Source: Todiramphus chloris collaris (lineage: Eukaryota; Chordata; Aves; Coraciiformes; Alcedinidae). Taken from it: a DNA stretch of 64,000 bases. Made by a program: the position numbers and the translations under genes. Each line of letters opens with the position of its first letter. Position 1 is the first letter of the stretch. The notes under the pieces are model-generated. The model made no database searches. It had not been told where the DNA came from and saw only the letters and a program-made list of their open reading frames with translations. The DNA is taken from the NCBI GenBank assembly GCA_025345505.1, contig JANVCC010010406.1, positions 11,288,497-11,352,496 of the forward strand, written 5' to 3'. This document shows, one piece after another, positions 13,173-24,240 of this stretch.

Positions 13173-14560
13173 CCCCTAGCTGTAAGGCATTTTGTGGGGG
13201 TAATATAGGTTGTTTTCCTTGCTGGTTTTCCTGTTAAGGCAACTCTGAAGGGCCTCTTAGGTTTGGCAGCTTAGCACTGATTTTGTGACCTACAAATGAT
13301 TGCTTGTTTGCTTAGTTCTGACTTTGCCACTTCTTTGGACTTCTTGTCCTCTTCTGCTCTTAACACAGAGTTGTTTTTTCTCATCACCTTGTATAGGGAA
13401 TATCCCTGTTACCACAGATGTTGAGTGAGCCAGATTCACCTCACCTGCTATGGGTTGGTACCCAGGTTCATGTCTATGCCTGGGAAGGGGGACCTAACAT
13501 CACTGTGGGAACAAGTGGCTGCCTGGCTGGCATGCCTCACCCCACAGGCAGCAGATACTGGCTGCTGTGATGACAGGAAGCAGACCCTGACTCAAATGGA
13601 ACCATAGGGACAGCTGTCTAATGCTAAAATAATATGTGTGAGAGGCTCCTTCTGAATGTGCAGACTGCCTTCACTCCTATGCTTTCCCTTGGATCCTGCT
13701 CTCATTTTTGTAAGGTGATTCTCTGTTTCTGGCTTGCTGTACAAGCCACCAACTCATGTGTCTTCATTTAAGTGACCTGCCTAGTATTGTAGAGGAATTT
13801 TGTGGGACAGAGATAATGACAGTGTTACAAGATTTTTCAACTACCTTAACCTTGAGACCATGTCTTTGTAACTCTCCCTTCTTATTCCTTACCTACTTTA
13901 GAACTTCTGTAATAAATGAGGTGAGGGGCCTTCAGACAGCAGGTTTCTATAGTAGATAAAAGACCATTTTATCCCCCAAGTGTCACCTCCCATGTTCTGA
14001 CTGATGCAATACTGTGGGGAAAAACCCCAGCATGTAAACATGCAATTGGACCACCTCATCATGCCATCACAGGAGGGAGCTGAATTAAGTTGTACAAGCC
14101 TATTTCTTTCCTAGATTTTGAGTGTTTGGCTCAACAAAATTTATGTCCTATCAAAAATTTGTCTTTGAAATTAGGCTGACTCCTACTAGTTTGAAAGATT
14201 GACAGGGATGGACATTTCAAACCCTCAGCCCAGAATCTTGATCATAAATGTAATATAGCAAGCATAACATCAAGCTGACATCCTTTTATACAGGCTGTGA
14301 TATTGCAAGAACTGGGATGCACATTTTCTGAGATCTTCACAGTCATTCTGCTGTGTGTGGAATAATATGGGTGCTCAGGATTTGGCAACTCAATCACAGG
14401 TTCTCAAGAAGAGTTTTTTTCCAGTGCTTATAACTCATCTGCCCCTCTCTTTCCTTTTCCAATCTATTAATTTGTCCAAATCACGTTAGTTTTCCCACTA
14501 CTGCCTTCCTTCTCCTTTGTGTGAGTAACATAGATGTGCCTATACTACTGATAGATGAGT

Positions 14561-14870
14561 CTTTTTTCAGATGTCTTACACCTGCTGGAGAAAGAACCTT
14601 GGGCTTTGTCTGACTGACAGTCCAGATAAAAAACAATGAGCTTTTGCAGGTCAGAGGAACCTGCAGACAAGGCAGATACAACAGATCTTTTTATCAGTTT
14701 TTTTGATAGATGCTTGCTGCATCAACAACACTTTTTTTCTTAAGACAAATCAAAAACTGTGGAAGGACATGTCATCTCAAAGCAATTTATTTCACTATAA
14801 GCCAAAAAATTCCTGTTACATTTAAATGAATTTGATATAAACCTACAGTGAATCAAACCAAGAATACCCA
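14561..14870 (+). repeat. 310-bp duplicated sequence, copy A
   Basis: This sequence recurs in the same orientation at 18742-19051. By hand alignment, about 30 of 310 positions differ plus three or four single-base or two-base indels, so identity is near 90%. Blocks conserved without change include AAAACAATGAGCTTT-type, ACAGATCTTTTTATCAG and TTTCACTATAAGCCAAAAAA. Both copies begin with a pyrimidine-rich CTTNTTTCAG. I recognise no transposon family, coding sequence, TG...CA ends or target-site duplication. It could be an interspersed repeat with two local copies, a segmental duplication remnant, or a retained pair of non-coding elements. Confidence 0.85.
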
Positions 14871-17800
14871 CTTCATGAATGGAATGACTTAGTCTGCTTT
14901 ACAAGTGAGCCCTGACACATGCATGACCTAACTTTCAACAATTCTGATGCTTTTAAATCTACAGTGAACTCCAGGAAAAAACTCAGCTTTATACCGAGGA
15001 AACTCAATCATAAAGCCATCCTTTTTTTACACCTAGGCATCCTTAGCCTGAACACCTCAGATGACTTCTTGTTCTTGTGGATGTCTTTCAAGTGGAAGAG
15101 AATGAAAGGAAACATTAAGTAATCTGGAAGCATATAATAACCTATATGAGCATCTGTATGGCACAAAAATCAGTGCTTGTCTACCTAGAAGTTTTCTGTT
15201 TCACTTTTTGCCTCACAAATAGTTTTCAAAATTCTAATAGGTGGATGCATGATTTTAGGACCAATGGCAGTTGAGTTATCATTTTATAGGGTAGAACGTA
15301 AAGTCCTTTCCTATCCCCAGTGGCAGGAGCAGGGAAGATAAGTCAGCAGGTGAGAAAATGCCCTGTTTCTAGAATCTGTACCATTGCTAGCTCATTAAAA
15401 TGCCACCTCACTAGGTGTCTGAGCAGCTAAAAAAAAAGACTTCCTTGGAAATATAAAACAATTCTACAATTACTTATTGCCGGTGAAATCACTGACAGAT
15501 CATGTCAGGAAAAAGCTTCTTGGCTACCATATTGTCTTCTGAAGTTTTGGGGAAAAGAGGACAGAGCTGCTGCAAAGGGTATGTCTCCCTTGCAGCTTCC
15601 CAGCCACAGCTAGGTGCCTCCTCTGACCCCATGGTTGCAGTCTTCTGCAGTAAAAGTCTTACTGAAGGTTAATTTGTTAAACCAGTTGTGATGTTGAGCA
15701 ACCCAGAGTCACTGCTGAAATCAAGTGTCCAGCACCAGGCGAGAGTCCAGGGCTGGTTGTGTGTGTCAATAAGCAGAGCTGCCCTAAATTAACATCTTTA
15801 TGGAACTTGTGTTCTTGTAGTCTCTCCACAAAAATTAAGCCAGTCATTTGACTTATAAGTAAAACGATTAACAGAATATTTAATATAGTTGACTTTTTCT
15901 GTAAGATTGTCAGAGAAGCTACAGTCAGCATTGTTCAACCAGTAGGTCCTACAGTCGTCAACTGTGGCCATGACCAGTTTTGCCCTGCACATGTTATGGG
16001 AAGACCCTTGCACTGTACATGGTCCCAGCTTCTCAGACAAGTGTGTGCTCAAAGGAGGAAGAATTGGACTCAAACACAGACCTGGCAGAGCTATTACTCT
16101 TGACTCTATTACTCCTGGCTATTACTCTTGAGGATGTGAGCCTTGGTCACTGCCAGCTTTCTCTGTTTATTTCTTGATACAGACTGCCTATTTTATAGCA
16201 ATAGGCCATTATTTAACAGCCTGTCTTCCTGCTTTAAACTGCTAGAGCTAATCACCACTTCCTTCCTTCTCTTCTCTTCTGCCTTTTCTAGCACCCTTCT
16301 CAGCATCTATATACCTTTTCCTTCCCCAGATGTTTCCTAGGTGGATCCCTCTTGATCCTGTATCTTTCACTGGTTTCCAGACCTATTTTCTTCATTGAAG
16401 GCTCCTTTATTTGCTCTTCTCATTTGGAGTTTTACTTGAATGATTTTATATAACATTCTAAATGACATTTTTATTGCAGGATTTGCACGGCCCGGCATAA
16501 TTTGCCAAGGGAGGTGTTTTACAAATAATATTATTACTTTGAAGACTTAGTCCTGTGGAATCACAGAACATGTGGTTATGTTTAAATACATTTGTTTTCA
16601 CTGTCTGTTCTCTATTATGATTTTGCCCCACTGTGTGATATTGGGGCAATGAGTGTTATTTTTCTGCAACATACCAACAACATGATCTGCTTCAAGTGCA
16701 ACATGTTGGCTTATCTCCCTCCGAGAGACAGAGGTGATACTTCAACATAACCTTGTCTGACCTTTTGGAGGGTCTTCTAAATCCAGGACAGAACTAAGCG
16801 ATCATACTGATTCAGGATAGCAGCCTGAGGGGTCTTCATTATGTTTTCAGAACCAGCACTGACCAGGTCAATTGGACCAGGTACTGCTTCAGTGTGTACT
16901 GCACATGTGTACTTAGGCCAGACTGTTCTGTCTCAGCACCATGCACCCACAGGTATCTTCTGTGTGCAGTAAAAGCTCACGCTATAGCAAAGTGATCGGG
17001 GAGGCTGGCATGTCTCTGCTCAAGCACTCCCTGCGTGCTGTGTATCTAGGTCAATGGGTCTGGGGCTGCCAATACGTGGAAAATAGTTGTACTGCTAACA
17101 CATGGCAAAGATTCATGATTTCTGTCTTCATTGGTCTGATTTTAAGCATGTCACATCAAGGAATCATTACAGAGATAATTAGAATTAAATAATGCACAAA
17201 AGATGGCATTGGCAATGAGCTAATTGCATTGAGAGCCCAGGCCAGTAGGGAGGAGGATATAGAAACAGTCCGAAAGCTCAGCTGGAAAATCGTGGGAAAC
17301 TTGTCTTCAGCTTATGCCGTGCCTCACAGAAGAAAAGACAATGTCTCTGAGAAGTTTTCAAAGGCAGATGACCTTCCCTTAAATGGAAGGTTCATTCCTC
17401 TAGAACCAAATACTCCTATAAATAGGAATCTAAAAGGGGTGGTCTATCAAGATATGTATTACTCAATTAAGAGTGCTTGGTACTCTCATCTGGAGTTTTG
17501 GTAACACACTTGAACTGACTGGTTAATTTTCTTGATCAGCTTGTGGCCTACAGACCTATAGGTTTCTGGACTGTTTTAAAGGACCTGTGAAAGGTGACTA
17601 AGAAAAGCAGTTGTGCAGAATGCAAGGCTACATGTAGGGTTAAGTTATTGGCAGCTCCAGTGGAAATTTCTTTTGGGCACCACAGAATAAAAATGGTGAA
17701 AATCTGTAAGAGTATGTGGAAGGTAGTAAAAAATATTTAATGGTGTATTTGCATGTCCTCCTAAGGATATTGTGGTGACCAGAGCAAGAGGCATATTTCA

Positions 17801-18741
17801 TCAAGGAGCTCTGTGCAACAAATCTGTGCCTTTGCATATTTATTACTTCCTAGCATGCATGTTATTTTAAATTTGTTCAATGTTATTGGAAATTATCACA
17901 CTTCACAGATCTAGGGTTTAGGCCTTACAGAACTCTGGATCCACTGAGACACTTTGAAGGAAAAAAAACCTGATTCCTGGATATAATTTACAACTCTCAC
18001 CTAAAAGACCTCTAGGCCTCCCAAAATGTATTTCTGTGGTGGATAGTTGTGGATAGTTACTTTGACCATGTTTTGGCAGAGTTTTACCCTATTCCAGTCT
18101 TATGAATAGTGGAATAATTATTTGTAAAATATTTTTTACTATCAAGAGGGTATTTTAAAATGTGTTGTCTTTTAAGAAAGAAAAAAACATTTCCCAGCTC
18201 ACTTACATTCCTTTTTTTTTGGTCTGGTTGATTCTTTTACATCTATCAACAGCCTTGAAATGGGAAACTTTATTAACTCAAATATGAACCGTAGGAGGAA
18301 TAGTAATTACATTCACCTATGATTCTTTTTCTTCTAGCTCAGCACCTTGCATTCTCTTTGTAGCTAGACTGCACATGAGAAAGTCTGTGATACGACAGTG
18401 CTCTGCTATCACTTCTTAAGCTAGTACCACTCCTTCATCTCCATGACCTTGCAGGTCTGTTGGTAGGTCCTAGAGTCCATAAATGGGCTCAGGCAGTTCC
18501 ATCAATTGCAAGAGGTGTATTGTGCTTCCCTAAGATTTTTTCTCAGCTCCTCTTCTCTGAGACTGTGGCAAAGTTTATATAAAAAAACATCCTTTCACCA
18601 TCAGTGACTAGAACCCTCGTCTTGGTTGCCAGAGAGAGAATGATGGTGGACATTTAGGATCTTACTGAGCTTCTGCTCCACTGCCTGTGTATTCTGAATA
18701 CAAGGCAAGGCTGCATTACCATCAGTGTATGGGAGGCATGT
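14871..18741. other. Spacer between the two 310-bp copies, no gene recognised
   Basis: About 3.9 kb of unique AT-rich sequence. If the flanking copies were LTRs, reverse transcriptase, protease or envelope-like frames would be expected here. I see none: frames are under 95 codons with no retroviral or LINE signature. A small imperfect triplication of a CTATTACTC-containing unit lies at 16090-16131. Confidence 0.55.
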
Positions 18742-19051
18742 CTTCTTTCAGATATCTTACACTTGTCAGAGAAAAAGCCTTGGGCTTCATCTGGTTGACA
18801 GTCCAAATAAAAAACAATGAGCTTTGGCAGGTCAGAAGAACCTGTAGACAAGGCAGAAACAACAGATCTTTTTATCAGCTTTTTGATAAATGCTTACTGA
18901 ATCAACAGCATTTTTTTTCCCTCAAGACAAATCAAAAACTGCATAAGACATGTCATCTCAAAGCAACTTATTTCACTATAAGCCAAAAAATTCCCATTAA
19001 ATTTAAATGAATTTGATATAAACCTACACTAAATCAAACCAGGAATACCCA
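18742..19051 (+). repeat. 310-bp duplicated sequence, copy B
   Basis: Direct copy of 14561-14870, about 90% identical over the whole length, with the same start (CTTCTTTCAG) and end (GGAATACCCA). Homology stops sharply on the right of both copies. On the left, weak similarity may extend some 60 bp further but is not convincing by eye. The period between copies is 4181 bp. Confidence 0.85.
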
Positions 19052-21159
19052 GCCCAGTAAGTTGTACTTAATTATAGCCTTATAGTTTCCCATGTAGTTG
19101 TCACCTCAGTTGCCTTTGCTTTTCAAACTACCAATGAGATTTTGCAGCACACTGTGTTTAGGAAAGAAATTCCAGTGGGTGAAAGGTATATTCCAATAAT
19201 TTTACCATGTCTTCCCATTTGTTGGTCCAGAGGTACATACAGTTTTTAGCAAATATGAAACAAACAAAGTGCAGTGTCCATCCAAGAATATTTTGCAGCC
19301 TAAACAATGTCTGAGCAGGGCTCTGAGATATTTTAATGAAATAAGCTATTCAAGTATGAACTGCTATATTATCACTGTTATCAACATGTTTGAAAACAAT
19401 CTGGTTTATACAGGGGGTAAAATGTGCCAGAATGGGAGGAAAAAAAGCATGAAGGCCAAGCAAACTGAGAGTGCCCTGCAATGTTCTAGGATCCAACAAC
19501 CTGAGCTTTAGGGATTTACTGCAGGGACAAACCCCACAGGCAGTCCTGCTGTTTACCTCTTTCACTCGTTTATACTTATGGGCTCCAATGGTTCCTGATG
19601 TGAAGAATTCAACATCTGCACAGTGGAAAACAGACCTCCTGTGCGTGCTTTTTGCCTTTCTGCCTGTGGTTTTACAGGTACCAGTGACTGACTCACTAGA
19701 CTCAAGACTATTCTCTTCTCTTTCTGTCAGATGCTCCATACGTCACTCTGTTCTTCAGTTCTTTCCCATGAGATGAGGAGGCCAGGATTTCTGGCAATAT
19801 CACAGCTGCTGTTACACCTTGTTGAGCACAGAAAATGTATTAGTTTCTAACTGAGGTACCTGTGTTGTGCTTGCCCTTTGGCCAGTGCAGGACACTGACT
19901 AGATAACTTTGGAGCTGCCTCCCTCCACCACAAACATGTCCCCATGTTCTCTCCCTCTCTTTGTGACCAGCCCCTCCTTCATTTTGTCGTAGCTTTCGTA
20001 AGATTTTTGATGAGGCTGATTTTATAAACCTACATGCACTCACCAGAGACTCATCACTGCCATCTGGTACTTGGTCCTCTAGGGACTCCTGTAAACTTGT
20101 GAGGTACCATGATCTCCCTCACATATTTAACAGAGAGCATCCTTCTATATTAATTACCATGACATCTGGAGGAAAAATAAATATTTTCATATGAAAAAAT
20201 TATGTTCTTGAGAATCCATGACCACACAGCTAGCATCTGGGGAAATTACTCTCTCTGGGACAGTCTCTTAGGTATGCAGTTTGCATCTGCATGTGCATGT
20301 AAGCTGCCTTGCTGAACACGAACTGGGGGGGTTTGGGCTGGTCTTCAGGGAACTCTGGGGAGTCAGCTGGCCTGCCCAGGTCTATAACCACCTGATGAAG
20401 CTCCCATAAACACTTTGGCTTTCCATACTGTCAGCAAGTAGTCTCCTGGCTTTGTGCTGTCCAGGCCAGCCATGTGTCAGTGTGTTGAAGCTGTAGCTCA
20501 CAGAAAGAGCGATCCTGGACTTCAGGAACAAAATAAAAGCCTGCTAGATGGGCTAGGGCTGGAGAGGCCTGAGACTGGCTGGACTGAAGCATGGTTTGCT
20601 TTGTTCCCAGAGGGCAGGGGCCAGGTCAAGTTGCACTGAGCAGATTGCCTGTGCTTGTTCCTGCAAAAACTAGATCAGGAGCTATCTGCACTTGCAGGGA
20701 TCTCCTCTGAGCAGTGGATTTGCTGGAAGCACACCCTAATGGAGCTCGTGTCCAGGCCTTGGGAGTGAAGGAGACAGGTCTACAGCTCTCCTGTCCAGCA
20801 CAAAGTCATGTGGGGTGGTCCAAGACATTCCTACGGTACAGGGCACCTGTTCTCTCTGTGCTTCCACCTTCCAGAAAATGAGGCATCCTGTTGGGCAAGA
20901 AATACACAGTGCAGATGCAAAGACCAGGCATGTCCTAGGTGGGAACAACCCATCAGCTAAATGTCAAGAGAACCCCATTGGTAGCATAGCAAGGGCTGAG
21001 TCTGATCTGCCCAGAGATCTAAGCTGCCCCCCAATAAACCATTGGAAGTGGCAAGTGCCACCCCCTGATGTGTCTCAGACTCTGTGGAGGCGGAGACTCC
21101 TGTGCTGGGTTGACAAGTTATGAACTCTATGCTGGTCCTGCAATCCATCCACTGGCTCC
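19052..21159. other. Intergenic DNA upstream of CpG island, no gene recognised
   Basis: The GC content rises gradually toward 21 kb. Several short frames overlap on both strands after 20.4 kb, as expected from falling stop-codon density rather than coding. A G7 run occurs near 20325. I found no family match. Confidence 0.5.
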
Positions 21160-21278
21160 AGGGCTTTGCCTTCTCGGCAGTAAGTGGGCACCTTCCTCCC
21201 CTCGGGGCTTCCTGCGCTCTCGGTGGGATGTCCGCGTCCAAAGCCCGCTGCTCGGCAGCGGCAGAGCCTGTCTCGGTC

Positions 21279-21303
21279 GGGGGGCGGGGAAGAGGGAGAT
21301 GGG
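21279..21303 (+). other. G-quadruplex-type motif
   Basis: Four G runs of three or more (G6, G4, G3, G3) are separated by loops of one to four bases on the plus strand. This satisfies the usual G3+N1-7 rule. It overlaps the GC-box-like sequence of the island. Confidence 0.7.
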
Positions 21304-21422
21304 CAGAGATGGCCCGTGCCTGTGGGGGGCTGGGGGGAGCCCGCGGCCGGCCGGAGAGCAAAGGTGACGGCAGCTCGGCGAGATGGGAGGAGAAAGGCAA
21401 CCGGGCGCGATAGAGAGGGTCC

Positions 21423-21457
21423 TTTTAAAGCGCTAGACCCGGGCTAGCGCTTTAAAA
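21423..21457. repeat. 14-bp perfect inverted repeat with 7-nt loop
   Basis: The left arm TTTTAAAGCGCTAG (21423-21436) is the exact reverse complement of the right arm (21444-21457); the loop is ACCCGGG. It sits exactly at the edge between CpG-rich sequence and the A/C-only tract. It could be a cruciform-prone site, a paired binding site, or an insertion boundary. I know of no element with this end. Confidence 0.9.
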
Positions 21458-21618
21458 AACCCCCCCAGAGGGAAAAAAAAAAAAAAACAAACCAAAAACA
21501 ACCCAAAGAAATAACAATAAAAAACACCACTAAACCAACAACTTAAAAAAACCCCAACAAAACCCAAAACTAAACAAAACACGAAAACCCGAACCAACCC
21601 CCAAACTAAAAAAAAATG
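21458..21618 (+). repeat. A/C-only low-complexity tract inside the CpG island
   Basis: About 160 bp almost devoid of G and T on the plus strand: runs of A joined by AACC, ACCC and AAAC words, with a C7 run near its start at about 21460. The complementary strand is G/T-rich. It interrupts the CpG island abruptly and resembles other A/C tracts in the window at 43.3, 45.1 and 51.7 kb. Confidence 0.8.
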
Positions 21619-21712
21619 GAACAAAACTTCCTCTTGCCCATCTCTCTGGAGGACAGCGGAGCGAGGCACCGCAGTCCACGGCGGACCGGCGCTGGGGCCG
21701 TGCCCGCTCCGC

Positions 21713-21756
21713 GGGGGTTCGGGGTGGGGGGGGGAGAAAGGGGGTGGTTGGGGGTT
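21713..21756 (+). other. Strong G-quadruplex-type motif
   Basis: Five G blocks (G5, G4, G9, G5, G5) are separated by loops of 3, 1, 5 and 5 bases on the plus strand, within the CpG island. This is a well above minimal G3+N1-7 match and is the strongest such motif in the window. Confidence 0.85.
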
Positions 21757-21952
21757 GCAGGTCCCTCTCCAGGCCCGGCGACTGGGGCTAGGCAGGCCAT
21801 TAGAACTCCGTACACAGCCTACGGATACAAAATTGAAACCCCGTGGACTACCCGCGTGATCCTGGCGGAGACCCCCGAGAGACGCTGCCGTCCGGCGGGG
21901 CGATGCGGGGCGCGGAGGAGCCCCCCCCTGCTCCGCCACCAGCGTGTGCGGA

Positions 21953-21970
21953 GCCCTCCGGCCGGAGGGC
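21953..21970. repeat. 18-bp perfect palindrome
   Basis: GCCCTCCGGCCGGAGGGC reads the same on both strands with no loop. It lies in the CpG island and has no flanking extension. It could be a dimeric factor site or chance in GC-rich DNA. Confidence 0.9.
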
Positions 21971-22300
21971 AGGGTGACTAATTCCCCTTTTAAAAACAGA
22001 TTTGTCCCTGCCTTGAGTCTTTTGTGCGGCGGAAGATGGATGGGGCAGCGGCGGCCTCCTCCGAGGTGACGGCTCGCTCGGCACCGCGGGAGCGAAGAGG
22101 AGCGCAGTGGCCGCGGTCTCTCTGGGCAAAAGATAGCCGTGAAAGACTGTGAAACGAGCGTTGGGCTTATTTCTCTACGGGACCGGGAAGAAGACGTCGC
22201 GGGCTGTCGGAGGGGACATCTTTTTGTCGCTCCGGACGAGATGCAAACAAATGCTGTAGCACGAATTTGTCAAGCGGTTCCCGTGACCGAGAGTTTCGCA

Positions 22301-22620
22301 TTGTGTGTTCAGTTTGTCTTTCCAGAACCTAAGCAATTTTTAATGTACTATATACTTCCCGCTTAATCCCCCTCGTTTATTATATAATTACGGTTTCAAA
22401 GTGATTATGTAATTAAAATCATGTTTCACTGCAGCATACTTCAAAAGGAAGGCAACCTTCCCCAGCATTATTTGCCGGTGATGTCATAATTTCCCTGTGA
22501 TATTTAAAATAAACACATTAGTCCAAGAATTCTAAACATGTCTGAAAGTATATAATGGAATTGATTGGCATAAAGCAACGGTGAAACCTATCACTAGTTT
22601 AATATATTTCTATGCTCCCA
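22301..22620. promoter_or_regulatory. AT-rich segment with clustered factor-type motifs
   Basis: Immediately beyond the island the sequence becomes AT-rich and carries TAATTA-type homeodomain cores (near 22386 and 22411), a CRE-like TGATGTCA (22479-22486), a 6-bp-arm hairpin GGAAGG-CAA-CCTTCC (22447-22461), and a forkhead-like AAATAAACACA (near 22508). A CpG island next to such a cluster is the common design of developmental promoters or enhancers. The motifs are short, so this is suggestive only. Confidence 0.35.
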
Positions 22621-23859
22621 TGCAGTGTAAATTATAGGATAATGGGGTGCAGGCGATGGTAAGCTCTGTTTATATAATCCATTTCTTCACACAAGTTCCC
22701 ATTGCTTTTCCTTCCCTTTGCTGTATGTGGTGGTTCTCTGATCCTACTGACCTCAGCCATGTGTTTTCACTTTTTCTTCTGATCTCAATTCCATGACCAG
22801 CGGGGAATAAAATACAAATTGAATAGTAACCATTCACAGGCCACTCTTTTCAAACTGTTGTTAAGCCTTCTTTGTCTTGTCTAGCAATTGATAGATAAAT
22901 GTGTCGTATTTTATCCGAGTCTTTCTTCTCTCCTTGTAAAGCTTTGTTGCCCCAAGTTCCTTAGTCCATCTTTCTCTTCTTCTTTTTCTTTTTAAAGAAA
23001 ATAATTTCATCGGGGGCTTGTCACCAAAAGGGACCGTTCCCTTCCTTGGCAGTACAAGGAGTGATGGTTAAGCAGCAGAATTAGACAAAAATATCAGAAA
23101 GGGGGAATAAAGGAATTCCCCCAACATTTGGTCTGATCTATTCCCAGCACGACTCGAGGTTAATTTTAAATTTGACTTGTTTCTTCTGTATATGGTAAAT
23201 AAAGTGCTCCCTGGGCTGCACGCAGATCCTTTTTGAAAAGGGAAAAAGTTAAGTACTCGAAAAGGAAGGAAAAAAACCCTCCTCTTTCCCCCTGCATGCT
23301 TCTTTCCGTGCAAACCTGCTTTCTGCGCTGTCAGGCGGGGCCGACGCTGTTTATTCAGCTTTTCTTGAAAATGAAAAGCAACTAAGAGAAGTTTAAACAA
23401 GCTCTTGTTTTTTTTTGGGCTTGTTTTTCCAGCGCTCTCCTCCCCGGCTGCTTCTTTGGGGATATAATGCGAAAGAAAATAATTTTGGAAACCCATTATT
23501 CCATAGAGAAAAACATGTCACCAATCTCATGTCCTTTATTTGATAAAAAAACAATTGTCGTGAAGGTTTCTTTTGTGATGATCTAAACTGCAGAACAGCA
23601 ATGGTTATAATTATTACCAAAATGTCAACGTGCTGAAGGCAGTTTGAGATAATTTTGCGCAGAAATTTTAAACAGCTTGTTTTAAATCTGCACCCCCCCT
23701 TTTTTTCCATGGTTTTTTTTTTTTGAAAGGTTTACTCGATCCCTATGGCAAACTTTTGTTTGTTTGTTTGTTTGTTTGTTTTTGTTTTGTGTGGGGTTTT
23801 TTTTTTTTAGCTATTAGTAACTAGTTTAGAAGCGGTGGTTGAAAGAGAGTTCTTTTGTT
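22621..23859. other. AT-rich DNA between CpG pockets, no gene recognised
   Basis: Mixed AT-rich sequence with T-rich runs (near 23405, 23700 and 23722) and scattered CpGs around 23140-23340. The minus-strand frame at 23068-23496 is lysine-rich and has no family signature. No exon is supported. Confidence 0.45.
23754..23808 (-). repeat. G/T-rich tract with (GTTT)n
   Basis: A microsatellite of GTTT units (about 23758-23780) runs into TTTTTGTTTTGTGTGGGG and a T12 run. It is the reverse-strand counterpart of the A/C tracts found elsewhere in the window. Confidence 0.85.
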
Positions 23860-24240
23860 GTGCCCCTCTTCGAAGAACTCTTGCCCATAAGCAAACATTT
23901 TGAAGAGCGCATCGGTCTTTAATCAAAATAATCCAGATTCTTGTGTGAAAGGTAAATATTTTGCAACCACATTACTGAAGCTGAAATAACTAAACAAGTC
24001 AGACACGGAAACTAGCAACGTGGTGCAGCGCGGGCAGTGAGAGAGCTGCAGCGTGGAAGAGGAGCGCTCCTGTTAACCTGCCAAAAGCTGCCGAGGATTT
24101 CTTCAGCTGAAACCGCTGCATGAGGTTTCGAAGGAAATGCAGTTTAGCAGAAAAATAATTTTCGAAATTTTGCTTGGGACAACGACCATCCGAAGCGAAG
24201 CCCAGTACCTGTAAAATGAGCCCCTGCGTATCACATGCTT
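23860..24240. promoter_or_regulatory. CpG-enriched pocket, possible regulatory element
   Basis: About 20 CpGs in 380 bp, in otherwise AT-rich sequence, with several TTCGAA words. The minus strand shows a CATTTTACAG splice-acceptor-like sequence near 24212 and a GGCAG/GTTAAC donor-like sequence near 24080, which would enclose a segment of about 130 bp. These are weak matches and the segment is not convincingly coding. Confidence 0.3.

Larger units (their letters stand above)
10301..14560. other. Intergenic or intronic DNA, no gene recognised
   Basis: AT-rich unique sequence. It holds a T run followed by a TATAGATAGATA patch at about 10397-10425, an A12 run near 11105, a short imperfect tandem repeat (11270-11339) and a T-rich tract (13145-13172), the last two listed separately. 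No open frame resembles a known protein. Confidence 0.55.
21160..22300. promoter_or_regulatory. CpG island, candidate promoter or regulatory hub
   Basis: From about 21180 to 22300 I count roughly 90 CpG dinucleotides, against near absence in most of the flanking AT-rich DNA. The island contains GC-box-like GGGGCGGGG (about 21282-21289), long G runs, and a TGACG/GACGTC motif near 22070 and 22193. In vertebrates such islands usually mark promoters of housekeeping or developmental genes, or long non-coding RNAs. No initiator, TATA box or coding first exon is clear. Open frames on both strands here (up to 168 codons) are proline-, arginine- and glycine-rich by composition only, so transcription direction is undetermined. 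The island is split by an A/C-only tract at 21458-21618. Confidence 0.8.

Noticed and set aside
17440-17600. Possible very old CR1 piece (CTCATCTGGAGTTTTGG word)
   Set aside because: Only one short word matches; flanking bases do not align with the CR1 copies in this window.
14561-19051. LTR retrotransposon with 310-bp LTRs
   Set aside because: The copies lack TG...CA ends and target duplications that I can see, and the spacer has no gag, protease or polymerase signature. Kept only as an alternative.
21433-21981. Long overlapping open frames on both strands (up to 168 codons) in the CpG island
   Set aside because: Both strands are open because GC-rich DNA has few stops. The proteins are proline-, arginine-, glycine- or (over the A/C tract) phenylalanine-rich, with no domain.
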